Shown here piece after piece: positions 28,607-37,579 of a stretch of 64,000 bases of DNA. The DNA is from Microbacterium hominis NBRC 15708. Its GTDB lineage: Bacteria > Actinomycetota > Actinomycetes > Actinomycetales > Microbacteriaceae. Each line of letters starts with the position of its first letter. Position 1 is the first letter of the stretch. The stretch covers positions 1-64,000 of the forward strand of contig NZ_BCWI01000023.1 of assembly GCF_001592125.1 (NCBI RefSeq). Direction: 5' to 3'. The position numbers and the translations under genes are program-made. The notes under the pieces are model-generated. The model did no database searches and had not been told where the DNA came from. It was given only the letters and a program-made list of their open reading frames with translations.

Positions 28607-31600
28607 ATGACCCGTCGAAGCTCCGAGCGCGCGATAGCCGAAGCGCGCCGACGAGGTGCCGCGCAGGAGCGCCGCGGTCAGAAACGAGAGATCTTGTCTC
28701 CTGCTAGGCCAGCGTCAACTAGCGTGCCAAGCGACTCACAGGCTGCATTGTGGGTCGCTTCCCGAGCCGGTGCGCGTGCCGGGCGCGGCTTTCGTTTTCA
28801 GGATCTGGTCGCGACGCTCGTCGTATTGCGTCTGTGGAGCGAAGGCGACGCGACCGCGTTAGTGACGCCGGAAGGGTACGACGACATTTCGGTGCAGTCG
28901 TCCAGCGGGGCATTCTTCATCCAGGTCAAGTCGCGACGCGATAGTGCGGGCGATTTCGCGGCGACGGACCTACGCAAGGACTTGCGTTCCGTCGCAAAGG
29001 CTTGGGTGAAGCGTAGGGACGCCGGACTCCCAGCCACGACGACCCTCTTGCTCGAGCGCCCGGTCGCTCGAATCCCAGTACCCGAGTGGGGGAGTGAGGC
29101 TGCACAACCTGGCTCGAGTCCCCCGAGTGAATTGGCCAAGGAACTTGACGCTCTGTCGTTCGAAAACGATCAGGATTCGGTTGCCTTTGCGGCCTCCGCC
29201 TCAGTTGTAGTCTGTCCTGACCCGCACGCGCGGGCGATCAGCATCATTACCGGAACTCGCGATTTTCCGGATGGTCTTGCGGAGATCATTGTGGCTGCCG
29301 TCTGCACCCTAGTGGGTCAGGCTAGCGACGCGAACGCGGACCCGGATATCGCGAAGCGCGCGACCGTGGAAATCGCAGGCATCGATGTCCTCATAGACCA
29401 GGTCCTGGCGACCGTCGACCTCGAGTTACTCGATGAGGCAAGGTCGTTGGGGATCTGCGAGGCAATCGACTGGAGATCATCTGCTGATGGTTCGGACCTA
29501 CGGCAGGGCGTGCACGTGGGAGCTTCTCACGTCGTTGCCGGGTTGCTCGTGCCTCGTGTTGAACTCACACAGCAAGTAGTCGAAGTCGCGGTGACCCGCC
29601 GGTTGGCAGTCATCGCCGGACCGAGCGGCAGCGGCAAGAGCGCACTCGCGTACGCAGCCGCGTACGAAACCCGGAGGCTATATCGCTGGCAGCATGTCCA
29701 CTCGTTGACACCAACGGGGCGCACAGGGCGCGATGCTGTCGCACTTCTTTCCGCGCGCATTGAGGCTTTGCGGCCGAGTGCGTATGCGCCTGTGGGAGTC
29801 CTCATCGACGACGCTGGTCGCCACGACCCAGATCTCCTCGATCGACTACTTAGACGGCTCGCGGACCTGTCGAACGTGATCGCCATTGTTTCGATTCGAG
29901 AGGAAGACCGCTTCCCTGTCCCGCTGTTGTCGGCCATCGCCACGATAACGCCCATGCTTGACGACAGCTTTGCAGAGCAGCTTTGGCGCGACTACCAGGC
30001 GGACAATCTCACTGAATGGGCCGGATGGCGGGAACCAGCCGAGCGAGCAGGCGGTCTTCTACTGGAGTACGTCACGCTGCTCACCGAGGGTGTGAATCTC
30101 ACCACTGTCGTCAGCGCGCAAGTCGCCGCACGCGAATCAGACCCGAGTCGACATCTTGAGCTTGAGATCCTCCGGCTCGCATCGTGTGCCAACCAATACG
30201 GCGTCGCCGTCCCTGCCCATGCGATCCAATCCGCTCTGGATGCCGACCACGGCGCATTCGTCGCTGCCAGCCGCCGCCTCATAGACGAGCACCTTATCGT
30301 TGAGGACTCGGGCAACCTCATGCGGCCGCTGCACGAAATCCGATCCGCAGCACTCGCCCGGGCAGCTCACCCCTTTGGGCAGCAGGAGACTCTCCAGCGC
30401 ATTGTCCCTCTAGTGACCAGCGCCGAGCTCGCGCGATTCCTCCGACGAGCACTCGAGTCCGGGGCTGACCAAGCCGTGATGATCCAGGCCGCAACCGAGC
30501 GCATCACACGCGATCGCACTCTCCAGACGCTCGTCGCAGTCGCATCCGCTTTCCGTGCTGATGGACTTCGAAGGCGGGCCGACGACTGGAAGCTCATCCT
30601 CGATGAATGTGACGTTGATGCTGGCAACGCTGTAAATGCGTTTACGATGTCCCGCACCAAGCCGCGCCCCGACACAGAACATCTCTTCAAGCCCGAGATT
30701 GTGGCAGCCATTGAGAGGCTCCGCAGCGTCCCGACCGATCCAGATCTGCAACCCTTGTGGCGAAAGATCGACGCGACGCTGGTCGAAGAACTCACGACCG
30801 CTGCGGTCCTCGATGACGAGGCACCCCAACTCCTGTTGCAGGCCATCACCGTACTTCGCGGTTTCGACGTCACAGCTCTGGAGGCCACGGCGGGTGCAAT
30901 CGGTGCACGCCTGACGGGATGGCCGCTGCACGACGCGGCCGACATGACGGAGGCGTTACGTCGCGCGGCACCTGAGCTTGCGGAACACGCTGTCATCACA
31001 GCCGGCGGCGAGCAGCTCCTCTTGCGCAGGATCGCGACAGAAACACCGTGGCTAGCGTCGCTGGAACGCGTAGCCGACGGGGTGGATGGCAGATGGATCT
31101 TCATCGACGAGGAGCTACAGCCGAACCAGAACGACGCTGTCGTTGAGGTCTGCCGACTGGCCCTCGCTCTTGCGCCGACAGCGTTGATCGCCCGGGTGGG
31201 TGCGGTGGATGCCCTTGGGCGCTTGGCCAAGCTCGGCGACTACCCGCTCGCTGACAAAGCGATTCCCCGAGAGAATCTGCCCCATGCCCTCGAAGTCTCC
31301 GATAACAGAGCCCAGGCTCGAGCCTTGTCGCGAAAGTACGGCGCGGGCACGTTGACCTCCAAGCTTGCGGTCGAGGCGAAAGCACTCGGGGCGCTCCTCG
31401 ATCTGCTCCCAGAGATCGCGCTCGCCCACCTAGGCAATCGAACTGTGACTCGAACGATCGTTCGCCGGCTCGAATCGGTCACCGCGCTGCTTTCCGAGAT
31501 GGACTCTCCGGCAGACGAGGGCTACACGGACGAAGTGCCCGGCGCTCTCGGTGACTATCCCGTCGAGAGCGACGCCGCCACCGTCGTGCGAATGCTGCTC

Positions 31601-32725
31601 CAGCAAGTCATTCCAAGTCTTGCGCGGGCAGATGTAGCCGAGCGGCGCCCCATCCTGACTGTCGGAACGCTCGACAGTCTCATCCAGAAGGTCGGTGCAC
31701 TGATCGAACTCGACCGATACCGCTACCTCCCCGACCCGCCCGACTGCGCTCAGCTACTCGACTCTCTCCGCCAATTGCGAATAATCGCGTCCGCCAGCGC
31801 AGGATCGGACTCATCAGTCCGCCTATCCATGCGGGCCGCTGCTGGGCGACACACGGGAACCGCTCGGATCGCCGCAGCAGCTACCGTTGCGACCGAGCGC
31901 TCTTCCGCAGCCTTGCAGAAAGAGGCTGATCGAATGCAACTTGCGCTCTCAGACGCGGGGTACGCGGTCGCCGTAGTGCCGAGCCTCTCCGATCACACGA
32001 TGATGAGTTGGCCGCCCGGAGACCTAGCGATCATCGTGGAAGGAGAGAGCCTCCTCGCCCATCTAAATGCTCTCGCATCTCTCACGGATGCTGCGAGAAC
32101 TGCTGTCGAACATCCAGACCGGCGTATATGGATTGGACTGCGCTCAGCTAACGGTTACTTGACTGCCTCGATCTTCCAGGTTGCGCATCACGGGGTGATC
32201 CCACTTGGCGATCGTGGAGCGCCGTCCGCATTCGCAGGCTCGATCGCTGCGACCCCAATCTCTGATCCCTATGCGGCTTACCTCAAGCAAGCTCGTCGTC
32301 TCTCATCGATCGCAGCCGTCATCGCGATCCGCGGGAGCACTCTGATTCCCGACGAGGAAGGACGGGCGCTTGACGAATCCTGGGACCGTCTCGTCGGCCT
32401 CAAAGCGCAGATCGATGAACTCACCTCCGCTCACGCCGGGACCGAGTACGTGTCCGCGCTCAGCAACATCTTGACGGTCATCGGCGCAGCGATCACTGAT
32501 GACCTGTCCACCGCAAAGGACTCGGCAGAAGGAGGCCGATCTGGATGGGACGAGATCGCGAGCTTGCAAAGCCTGCTGTTGCTAGACGCGGAGCAAGCGG
32601 CGGTACCGGGCGCCGACGCTGCAGTCGTCTACGGCACAGCCGTCGTCATCGCGGACATCGAAGACAGTTTTGAGAATGCGGACTACCGGGTTGCGCGCAT
32701 GCAGGAGGCGGTCTCGGCACCCTAG
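28607..32725 (+). CDS. Avs-like protein: PD-(D/E)XK nuclease + STAND NTPase + large C-terminal region
   Basis: A 1372-residue protein. Residues about 60-200 form a Cap4/DUF4297-like nuclease: GFRFQ at 61-65, acidic pair in EGYDDISVQ (89-97) and FFIQVKSR at 103-110. A STAND-type NTPase follows with Walker A GPSGSGKSA (338-346) and Walker B VGVLIDDAG (396-404), then VSIREEDRF as sensor region. The last 700 residues are helical and unrecognised, where Avs proteins have their phage-protein sensor. The start lacks a clear ribosome site, so a later start is possible. By known Avs logic it would cut DNA after sensing a viral protein; this is inference. Confidence 0.75.
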   Translation: MTRRSSERAIAEARRRGAAQERRGQKREILSPARPASTSVPSDSQAALWVASRAGARAGRGFRFQDLVATLVVLRLWSEGDATALVTPEGYDDISVQSSSGAFFIQVKSRRDSAGDFAATDLRKDLRSVAKAWVKRRDAGLPATTTLLLERPVARIPVPEWGSEAAQPGSSPPSELAKELDALSFENDQDSVAFAASASVVVCPDPHARAISIITGTRDFPDGLAEIIVAAVCTLVGQASDANADPDIAKRATVEIAGIDVLIDQVLATVDLELLDEARSLGICEAIDWRSSADGSDLRQGVHVGASHVVAGLLVPRVELTQQVVEVAVTRRLAVIAGPSGSGKSALAYAAAYETRRLYRWQHVHSLTPTGRTGRDAVALLSARIEALRPSAYAPVGVLIDDAGRHDPDLLDRLLRRLADLSNVIAIVSIREEDRFPVPLLSAIATITPMLDDSFAEQLWRDYQADNLTEWAGWREPAERAGGLLLEYVTLLTEGVNLTTVVSAQVAARESDPSRHLELEILRLASCANQYGVAVPAHAIQSALDADHGAFVAASRRLIDEHLIVEDSGNLMRPLHEIRSAALARAAHPFGQQETLQRIVPLVTSAELARFLRRALESGADQAVMIQAATERITRDRTLQTLVAVASAFRADGLRRRADDWKLILDECDVDAGNAVNAFTMSRTKPRPDTEHLFKPEIVAAIERLRSVPTDPDLQPLWRKIDATLVEELTTAAVLDDEAPQLLLQAITVLRGFDVTALEATAGAIGARLTGWPLHDAADMTEALRRAAPELAEHAVITAGGEQLLLRRIATETPWLASLERVADGVDGRWIFIDEELQPNQNDAVVEVCRLALALAPTALIARVGAVDALGRLAKLGDYPLADKAIPRENLPHALEVSDNRAQARALSRKYGAGTLTSKLAVEAKALGALLDLLPEIALAHLGNRTVTRTIVRRLESVTALLSEMDSPADEGYTDEVPGALGDYPVESDAATVVRMLLQQVIPSLARADVAERRPILTVGTLDSLIQKVGALIELDRYRYLPDPPDCAQLLDSLRQLRIIASASAGSDSSVRLSMRAAAGRHTGTARIAAAATVATERSSAALQKEADRMQLALSDAGYAVAVVPSLSDHTMMSWPPGDLAIIVEGESLLAHLNALASLTDAARTAVEHPDRRIWIGLRSANGYLTASIFQVAHHGVIPLGDRGAPSAFAGSIAATPISDPYAAYLKQARRLSSIAAVIAIRGSTLIPDEEGRALDESWDRLVGLKAQIDELTSAHAGTEYVSALSNILTVIGAAITDDLSTAKDSAEGGRSGWDEIASLQSLLLLDAEQAAVPGADAAVVYGTAVVIADIEDSFENADYRVARMQEAVSAP

Positions 32726-32801
32726 CCGGGCAATTCGTCCGTCTATAAGCTGGCCCGAGCCGACACGCCGATGCGGGTGCCACCGTGCCCGCTAACCTAG
32801 A

Positions 32802-32858
32802 CCCGTACCCGCACCCGCACCCGCACCCGCACCCGCACCCGCACCCGCACCCGCACCG
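32802..32858. repeat. hexanucleotide tandem repeat (CCCGCA)8
   Basis: Eight perfect CCCGCA units at 32808-32855, preceded by one variant unit CCCGTA. It lies between the STAND gene and the CHAT gene. If translation began at GTG 32785 it would encode Pro-His repeats in frame with the CHAT protein; if at ATG 32974 it is leader sequence. Confidence 0.9.
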
Positions 32859-32973
32859 AAGCGCGGCAAGGCTAACGACGACGAACAGGTATCCACATGC
32901 GACGGACCCTCACCGTGCTCCAGCGTCCGCACGCCGCCGTACGTCCAGACCGCCGTCTCGTTGCGGCCGCGCA

Positions 32974-35160
32974 ATGAGTGACGACTTCCAGTCAGAGGCC
33001 GGCAGCACCCGCGTGAATCATCCGCGACCTATCTATCTCGTTGTGTGCCCTGTCAGCAGTACCGAGGACGAGGCGTATAAACCCATCGCACACACACTTC
33101 CGTCCGGAGTGGACGACCCCGCGGTCAGCTTCGATCCCGAACTTGTGCCAATCCTGCCCGCGGTCTGGTACGCCCTCCACCTGCCCTCGACCCGATTCGA
33201 CACCGTCGATATCCCCTACATGTCCGCTATTCGCGACCAACTCCGCGAAAAGCGCCGACACCTCATCTTTCCCGTGCCGGCATGCGCGGTCCAGAACCCG
33301 ATGATGCTCGCCGGGCTCACTCGACTCGGGGAACCCATGCTGATCATCAGCGATGACGACAACTTCACCGCCGCAACCGCCGCATCCAGAGACGGCGGAT
33401 TCGCGCTCCCACCGGTTCGCGTCAGAGACCTGAACGCCGCGATGCTGAAATGACATTGGCAGACAATCAGCGACCTCTGGAAGCCTGACTTCCCCCACGG
33501 GGTTTCGCTCGATCCGCGCCCGCCCGAGTGGTCCCCAACCATCGCCCCAAACGGTTCCGCGCTCGCGCTTCGTCGGCTCCTGAAAGCCATCGAAAGAACC
33601 GGAGTACCCACGTGGACACGCGAGGCAAGTTTCTACGATGGAGCGATCGACTTGCTGAATTGGCGCGCCTTCCTCGACACGATGGCCAACTTGGAAGATG
33701 ACGGTCACTCGATCGCCGACGCCGGAGAAGTGGTGGACGTCGAACTCGCCCAAGCCGCACGCAACCTCAACGTGCCATTGACCCTCGGCATGCCCGGCGT
33801 CGCTCCTCGCTATCGGCGTCTCGTCGGCCGCCTCGCGCAAGAGACACGAACAGCATCTCCCACGCTCGCTACACAGCCCACCGCGACCCCAGCGGGCACC
33901 GCGCCCGGCGACCCGCCGGATGTCCTCCGCCTGCTTGTCGCGCATAACACTGCCGGGGACAACTCCGTCGGCGTCATCACTGACCCCATCCCCGACGCGG
34001 CGTTCCTCGCACTCGCCGACCTCGAACGCTACTGGATCGATAGCGCACGGTCGAAGCGCGGAATAACGCCCGCCAAGGAAGCACGCCTTCGCGCCAAGCT
34101 CGACGAAGCAATGCGGCCCTTCTTCACCAATAGGTTCAACAACATCCTGCGCACCGCGTCCCGTATCGACGCGTTCACGAACTTCCCGATCGGGCTCGTA
34201 CGCCTGCCCGGCCACTCCACTCCGCTCGCCGCACTCGTCCCGATCGCCTACCGTCCTATCAACCCGCTCACCCGAGCCTTCCAAATCGAGTTCATCCCGG
34301 ACCACCCCGTCGACCTCAGCGAGGGAATGCGTATCCTCGTCGTCGAATGCATCCCCGCCACCGACCCGGTCGGTGTCGCCTCCCGGCAAGCCTGGACTTC
34401 CGCGGCCGCGCACCTCACCGACCCGGCTCGCTCCATCTCTGTCGACATCGTTGATGCGTCCACTCCGGCAGATGTTGCAAACGCGATTGCCGCTCACCGC
34501 CCTGAGGTCCTCGTCCTCAGCGCGCACGGTGTCTACGATGCCGACGCCAACATGGCGGGCCTCGCCATCGGCGAAGATCACAGCACCGGCGACGACCTCG
34601 GACCCATGCCACCACTCGTGATTCTGAGCGCATGCCACTCCGGTCCCCGCGGAGCAGGGCCCGTCGCCGTCGCCGACCTCCTCGTCCGAGCCGGCGCACG
34701 AGCCGTGCTCAGCACCCTTGTTCCCGTCGGCGTTCACCACAATTCCGTCTTCATGACACGCCTGCTGGCAAATATGAGCGAGGCGATTGAGGGAACGATC
34801 CCGCAGACCACGTTCATGGACGTCTGGCGTCGCGTGCAGACCAACAACGTGATCACGGACATCATCTACGGGAACGGGAAACTTATGGAATGGGCCGCCA
34901 GTGCCTCCACAGGAACACCACCCATCGAGGAGTTCATGGGTCGACGGTCGGCCGGACGGCTTCGCTCCACACACCTCTATGAAGATGCCGAGGCGATCCT
35001 CCTCGAAATCGCGGACGAACGAGGACAGAAAGCGCGTGTCCAAGGCTGGCTGCGCACACCCGGATACGTTCCCGAATCCATGATGTACACCATCGTAGGA
35101 GACCCCTCCAGTATCCGCTTCCAACCATCCACGGTCGTTGCCATACACCGGGGGAGTTGA
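32974..35160 (+). pseudogene. CHAT-domain (caspase-like) protease gene with one in-frame TGA
   Basis: From ATG 32974 the frame is open for 159 codons, meets TGA at 33451-33453, then stays open in the same frame for 569 codons to 35160. The second part is a CHAT protease: the His in VLVLSAHGVYDAD (codon 518) and Cys in LVILSACHSG (codon 554) form the dyad. The first part (HPRPIYLVVCPVSS...) has no known domain. No start with a ribosome site follows the TGA, so two separate genes are unlikely. It is either a recent TGG-to-TGA nonsense mutation, a readthrough stop (context TGAC), or a sequencing error. Confidence 0.75.
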
Positions 35161-35400
35161 CACACCGCCACGCTCCCGCCCGCACTTCGTCAAGGCGCAG
35201 GATCGGACATCTGCTGTGCGCCAGGTGCGGACGACCCGGATGACCGGGACCAGCTCGCGCGCGTGTCCGCGATCACCTCGCTGATGTGGTTCGCTTTCTT
35301 CACGATCCGGGCGATACCACCCTGAATCAGCCCACCTCCGAAACGCGCTGTGCCGGTTCGCACCCGTGAACATTCTCAGCGACGCCACCATCGGCTGCCA
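35161..35400. other. non-coding region after the CHAT gene
   Basis: No complete gene. On the minus strand a short stretch (about GGIARIVKKANHISEVIADT) reads like a real protein tail but has no start or stop in sensible places; it may be debris of an older element. Confidence 0.35.
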
Positions 35401-35596
35401 TCATGCCTGGCATCCCGCGTCGTGGAGAGCAGCGAAGCGCTTATGGAGCGCCGCGAGCGACTTGTCCGCCTGCGCCAGGATCTCGGAGGCGCAGAGAGTG
35501 CAATACGTGGTCTGGCTCTGCGGTCCGTCGCGGACGACGAGGCATGGATCACCCTTCAGGATCACATGCGTCTTGTTCCGGTAGCACTTTCGGCTT
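35401..35596 (-). pseudogene. fragment of a small cysteine-containing protein cut at copy 3
   Basis: About 63 residues with protein-like composition, including KCYRNKTHVILKGDPCLVV and TTYCTLCASEILAQADKSL, ending at a stop at 35401. The frame runs into the integration repeat, and the start is replaced by tRNA-derived sequence, so the N terminus was lost on recombination. The cysteines (CYRN..C..CTLC) suggest a small zinc site. Family unknown. Confidence 0.5.
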
Positions 35597-35616
35597 CGAC
35601 GACGCCGTCCACGCGC

Positions 35617-35659
35617 CTGGGGGTCAAGGGGTCGCAGGTTCAAATCCTGTCATCCCGAC
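35617..35659 (+). repeat. integration repeat, copy 3
   Basis: It matches 22187-22229 at 42 of 43 positions (A for G at 35626). No tRNA 5' half precedes it. It is followed by the excisionase and integrase genes of the conjugative element, so it is that element's attachment site next to int. Confidence 0.9.
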
Positions 35660-35664
35660 CGGAG

Positions 35665-35694
35665 AGTCCCGGGAACCTAAGGGTTCCCGGGACT
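35665..35694 (+). terminator. terminator hairpin after copy 3
   Basis: A perfect 13-bp stem AGTCCCGGGAACC with loop TAAG. The sequence is unrelated to the hairpins after copies 1 and 2, so this element came from a different tRNA-Pro locus. Confidence 0.85.
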
Positions 35695-35840
35695 TCTTAG
35701 TTGGTGAAACATGACCCTGTCACCGAATTCCTACCTAATTGACCGTCTTCGGCGCCTCGGCAATCAGTCGGCATCGGCACGCGCGAGTTCGCGGCGGTTG
35801 TCTCCGATTGATCGTGCGACGCCCGGCGCACCTATCTGGT

Positions 35841-36080
35841 ATGAACGCAGACGACAGCCTCTCCCTCGAGATGTGGGGCTTGGAGCAGCTTCTCGACATC
35901 AACGAGCTCGCCGCCTATCTTCGCGTTCCCGTCTCGACGATCTACGAGTGGCGGATGAAGGGTCGTGCACCGCGAGCTCACCGATACGGCAAGCATCTGA
36001 CGTTCGCTGTCTCGGACGTGCGTGCTTGGGTCGACGCTCAGCGAGAGCCCGAAGCGTCGCCACTCGCCGATCGGCGGTGA
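35841..36080 (+). CDS. excisionase / helix-turn-helix (HTH_17) protein
   Basis: A 79-residue protein with a MerR-like winged helix: LLDINELAAYLRVPVSTIYE, then WRMKGRAPRAHRYGKHLTF and VRAWVDAQ. This is the classic excisionase-type DNA-binding domain. It ends 4 bp before int, so the two are likely co-transcribed. It would steer the integrase towards excision. Confidence 0.85.
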   Translation: MNADDSLSLEMWGLEQLLDINELAAYLRVPVSTIYEWRMKGRAPRAHRYGKHLTFAVSDVRAWVDAQREPEASPLADRR

Positions 36081-36084
36081 CCCG

Positions 36085-37266
36085 ATGAGCCGGCAGCGGC
36101 TTGCGATCGGTACATTCGGTGAGATCGGATTTCTGCCGGCCGCCGGGGGCCGCGTGGTCGCGCGGGCTCGCTACCGCGACTGGGACGGCCGCACGAGGCA
36201 GGTCCAGGTCACTGCCGCGACGGCTGCTCTCGCCGAACGCACGCTGAAGGTGAAGTTCTCAACGAGAAGCTTCTTCCAGCCCTCTACTTCCGTGCTCACG
36301 CCCGACAGCCTGTTCTCACAACTCGTCGACTACTGGCTTGACGACGTGGATCAGGAGGGCCGGGTGTCGACGACCACACGGCAGTTGTACGAGCGCAACA
36401 TGCGAACCCTCGTCATGCCGGCGATCGGCAACCTGACGCTGCGCGAGATCGGCGTCGCACGTTGCGATCAACTCCTCAAGCAGCTGAACAAGCGAAGCTA
36501 CAGCCGAGCGAAGCACGCGCGCGTCGTGCTTCGCCTGGCGTTCGGCCTGGCGGTGCGACATGAGGTCCTGCCGCGCAATCCAATGGACCACGTCGCTCGA
36601 CTGACTCGGCAGACAAGCACGCCCGATGCGCTGACCCCTGTCGAAGTGACTGCCATCCGCACGGCGATCGCCGTGTGGGAGGCTGGCCGCGCGATATCCG
36701 GACCAAAGCCCGACGGGCAGCTCAGCGCAATCGTCGAGGTCATGCTCGGAACGTCCGCGCGCATCGGCGAGGTGCTCGCCATTCGACGCCGCGACGTCGA
36801 CATCACGAGCGCGGTGCCCTCAGTTCGCATCGCTGGCACGATCGTCAGCAACAAGGGTGAGCCCACCCAACGGCAGGACCACCCGAAGACCGCGAAGTCT
36901 CGGCGCACAGTCGCGATTCCGACGTTCACGGCCGAGGCCGTCCGTCGACGTCTGGCCCGACTCAGCGATGCGTCGCTCGACGCGCTGCTGTTCTGTACCC
37001 GAGAGGGCACGCCCCTCACGACGAACAACGTGCGACGCCAGCTTCGACGGGTCATGGAGCTCGCCGGCATCACCGGGGTCACGCCGCACGCATTCCGCCG
37101 CACGGTCGCGACGGCGATCAATGAGCGGGCCGGCGTGGAGCTTGCGGCGGAGCTACTGGGCCACACAGATCCAAAGATCACCGTCCAGCACTACATCCGG
37201 CGCAACGAGATGGTGAACCCGGCGACGGCTGAACTTCTGGAACGTGCGTTCTCGAAAGAGGCTTGA
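36085..37266 (+). CDS. int: tyrosine site-specific integrase
   Basis: A 393-residue phage-type integrase. The N-terminal arm-binding part is followed by the core-binding domain (YWLDDVDQEGRVSTTTRQLY) and the catalytic domain: Arg in GTSARIGEVLAIR, His-x-x-Arg in TPHAFRRTVAT, LLGHTD and the nucleophile Tyr in VQHYIRR. It appears intact and is the only full-length mobile integrase in this window. ATG 36085 follows xis. Likely target is the 43-bp tRNA-Pro repeat. Confidence 0.92.
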   Translation: MSRQRLAIGTFGEIGFLPAAGGRVVARARYRDWDGRTRQVQVTAATAALAERTLKVKFSTRSFFQPSTSVLTPDSLFSQLVDYWLDDVDQEGRVSTTTRQLYERNMRTLVMPAIGNLTLREIGVARCDQLLKQLNKRSYSRAKHARVVLRLAFGLAVRHEVLPRNPMDHVARLTRQTSTPDALTPVEVTAIRTAIAVWEAGRAISGPKPDGQLSAIVEVMLGTSARIGEVLAIRRRDVDITSAVPSVRIAGTIVSNKGEPTQRQDHPKTAKSRRTVAIPTFTAEAVRRRLARLSDASLDALLFCTREGTPLTTNNVRRQLRRVMELAGITGVTPHAFRRTVATAINERAGVELAAELLGHTDPKITVQHYIRRNEMVNPATAELLERAFSKEA

Positions 37267-37303
37267 TCGCCGCAGGGTGGGAGTGGTTCGCGCACCTACA
37301 GGT

Positions 37304-37579
37304 ATGACCGATCGAGAGCATGTCGACGCCGTCCTCGAGCACGTTGCGGTGCTCGCCTTCCTCTACTACCCGGACATCGAGGTCGACGACCCCACGTACC
37401 ATCTGGGCGAAGACATTGAGTGGTGCATGGCGCGACTCGGCGATGTGTCTGACGTCGAGCGGGCGCGGATGCGGGTGTTGGTCGCGCGCGCGATCATCGA
37501 CCCGACGGCGACGCGCGAAGAACTGTTCACCGCCCTCGCTGAACTCAGCGGCGTACTTGCGGTGGGCCACGATGAGTGA
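37304..37579 (+). CDS. hypothetical protein
   Basis: A 91-residue acidic, helical protein (MTDREHVDAVLEHVAVLAFL at the start) with one cysteine and no recognised domain. It overlaps the next gene by 8 bp, so they are coupled. Probably an element-specific accessory. Confidence 0.65.
   Translation: MTDREHVDAVLEHVAVLAFLYYPDIEVDDPTYHLGEDIEWCMARLGDVSDVERARMRVLVARAIIDPTATREELFTALAELSGVLAVGHDE

Larger units (their letters stand above)
28282..35659. mobile_element. island B, between integration copies 2 and 3
   Basis: A 7.38-kb segment bounded by 43-bp repeats and holding essentially two genes: the nuclease-STAND protein and the CHAT-protease gene. No integrase or excisionase lies inside. The base composition is visibly less GC-rich than the core region. 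It may be moved by the integrase at 36085, which lies just beyond copy 3. Confidence 0.75.

Noticed and set aside
33652..35160. Separate CHAT gene starting at TTG 33652
   Set aside because: No ribosome site, and 66 coding-like codons lie between the TGA and this TTG in the same frame.
32992..35391. 799-codon minus-strand frame opposite the CHAT gene
   Set aside because: The plus strand has the CHAT His/Cys dyad and ordinary protein composition; the minus frame shows no motif. It was considered because the plus frame is broken by a TGA.
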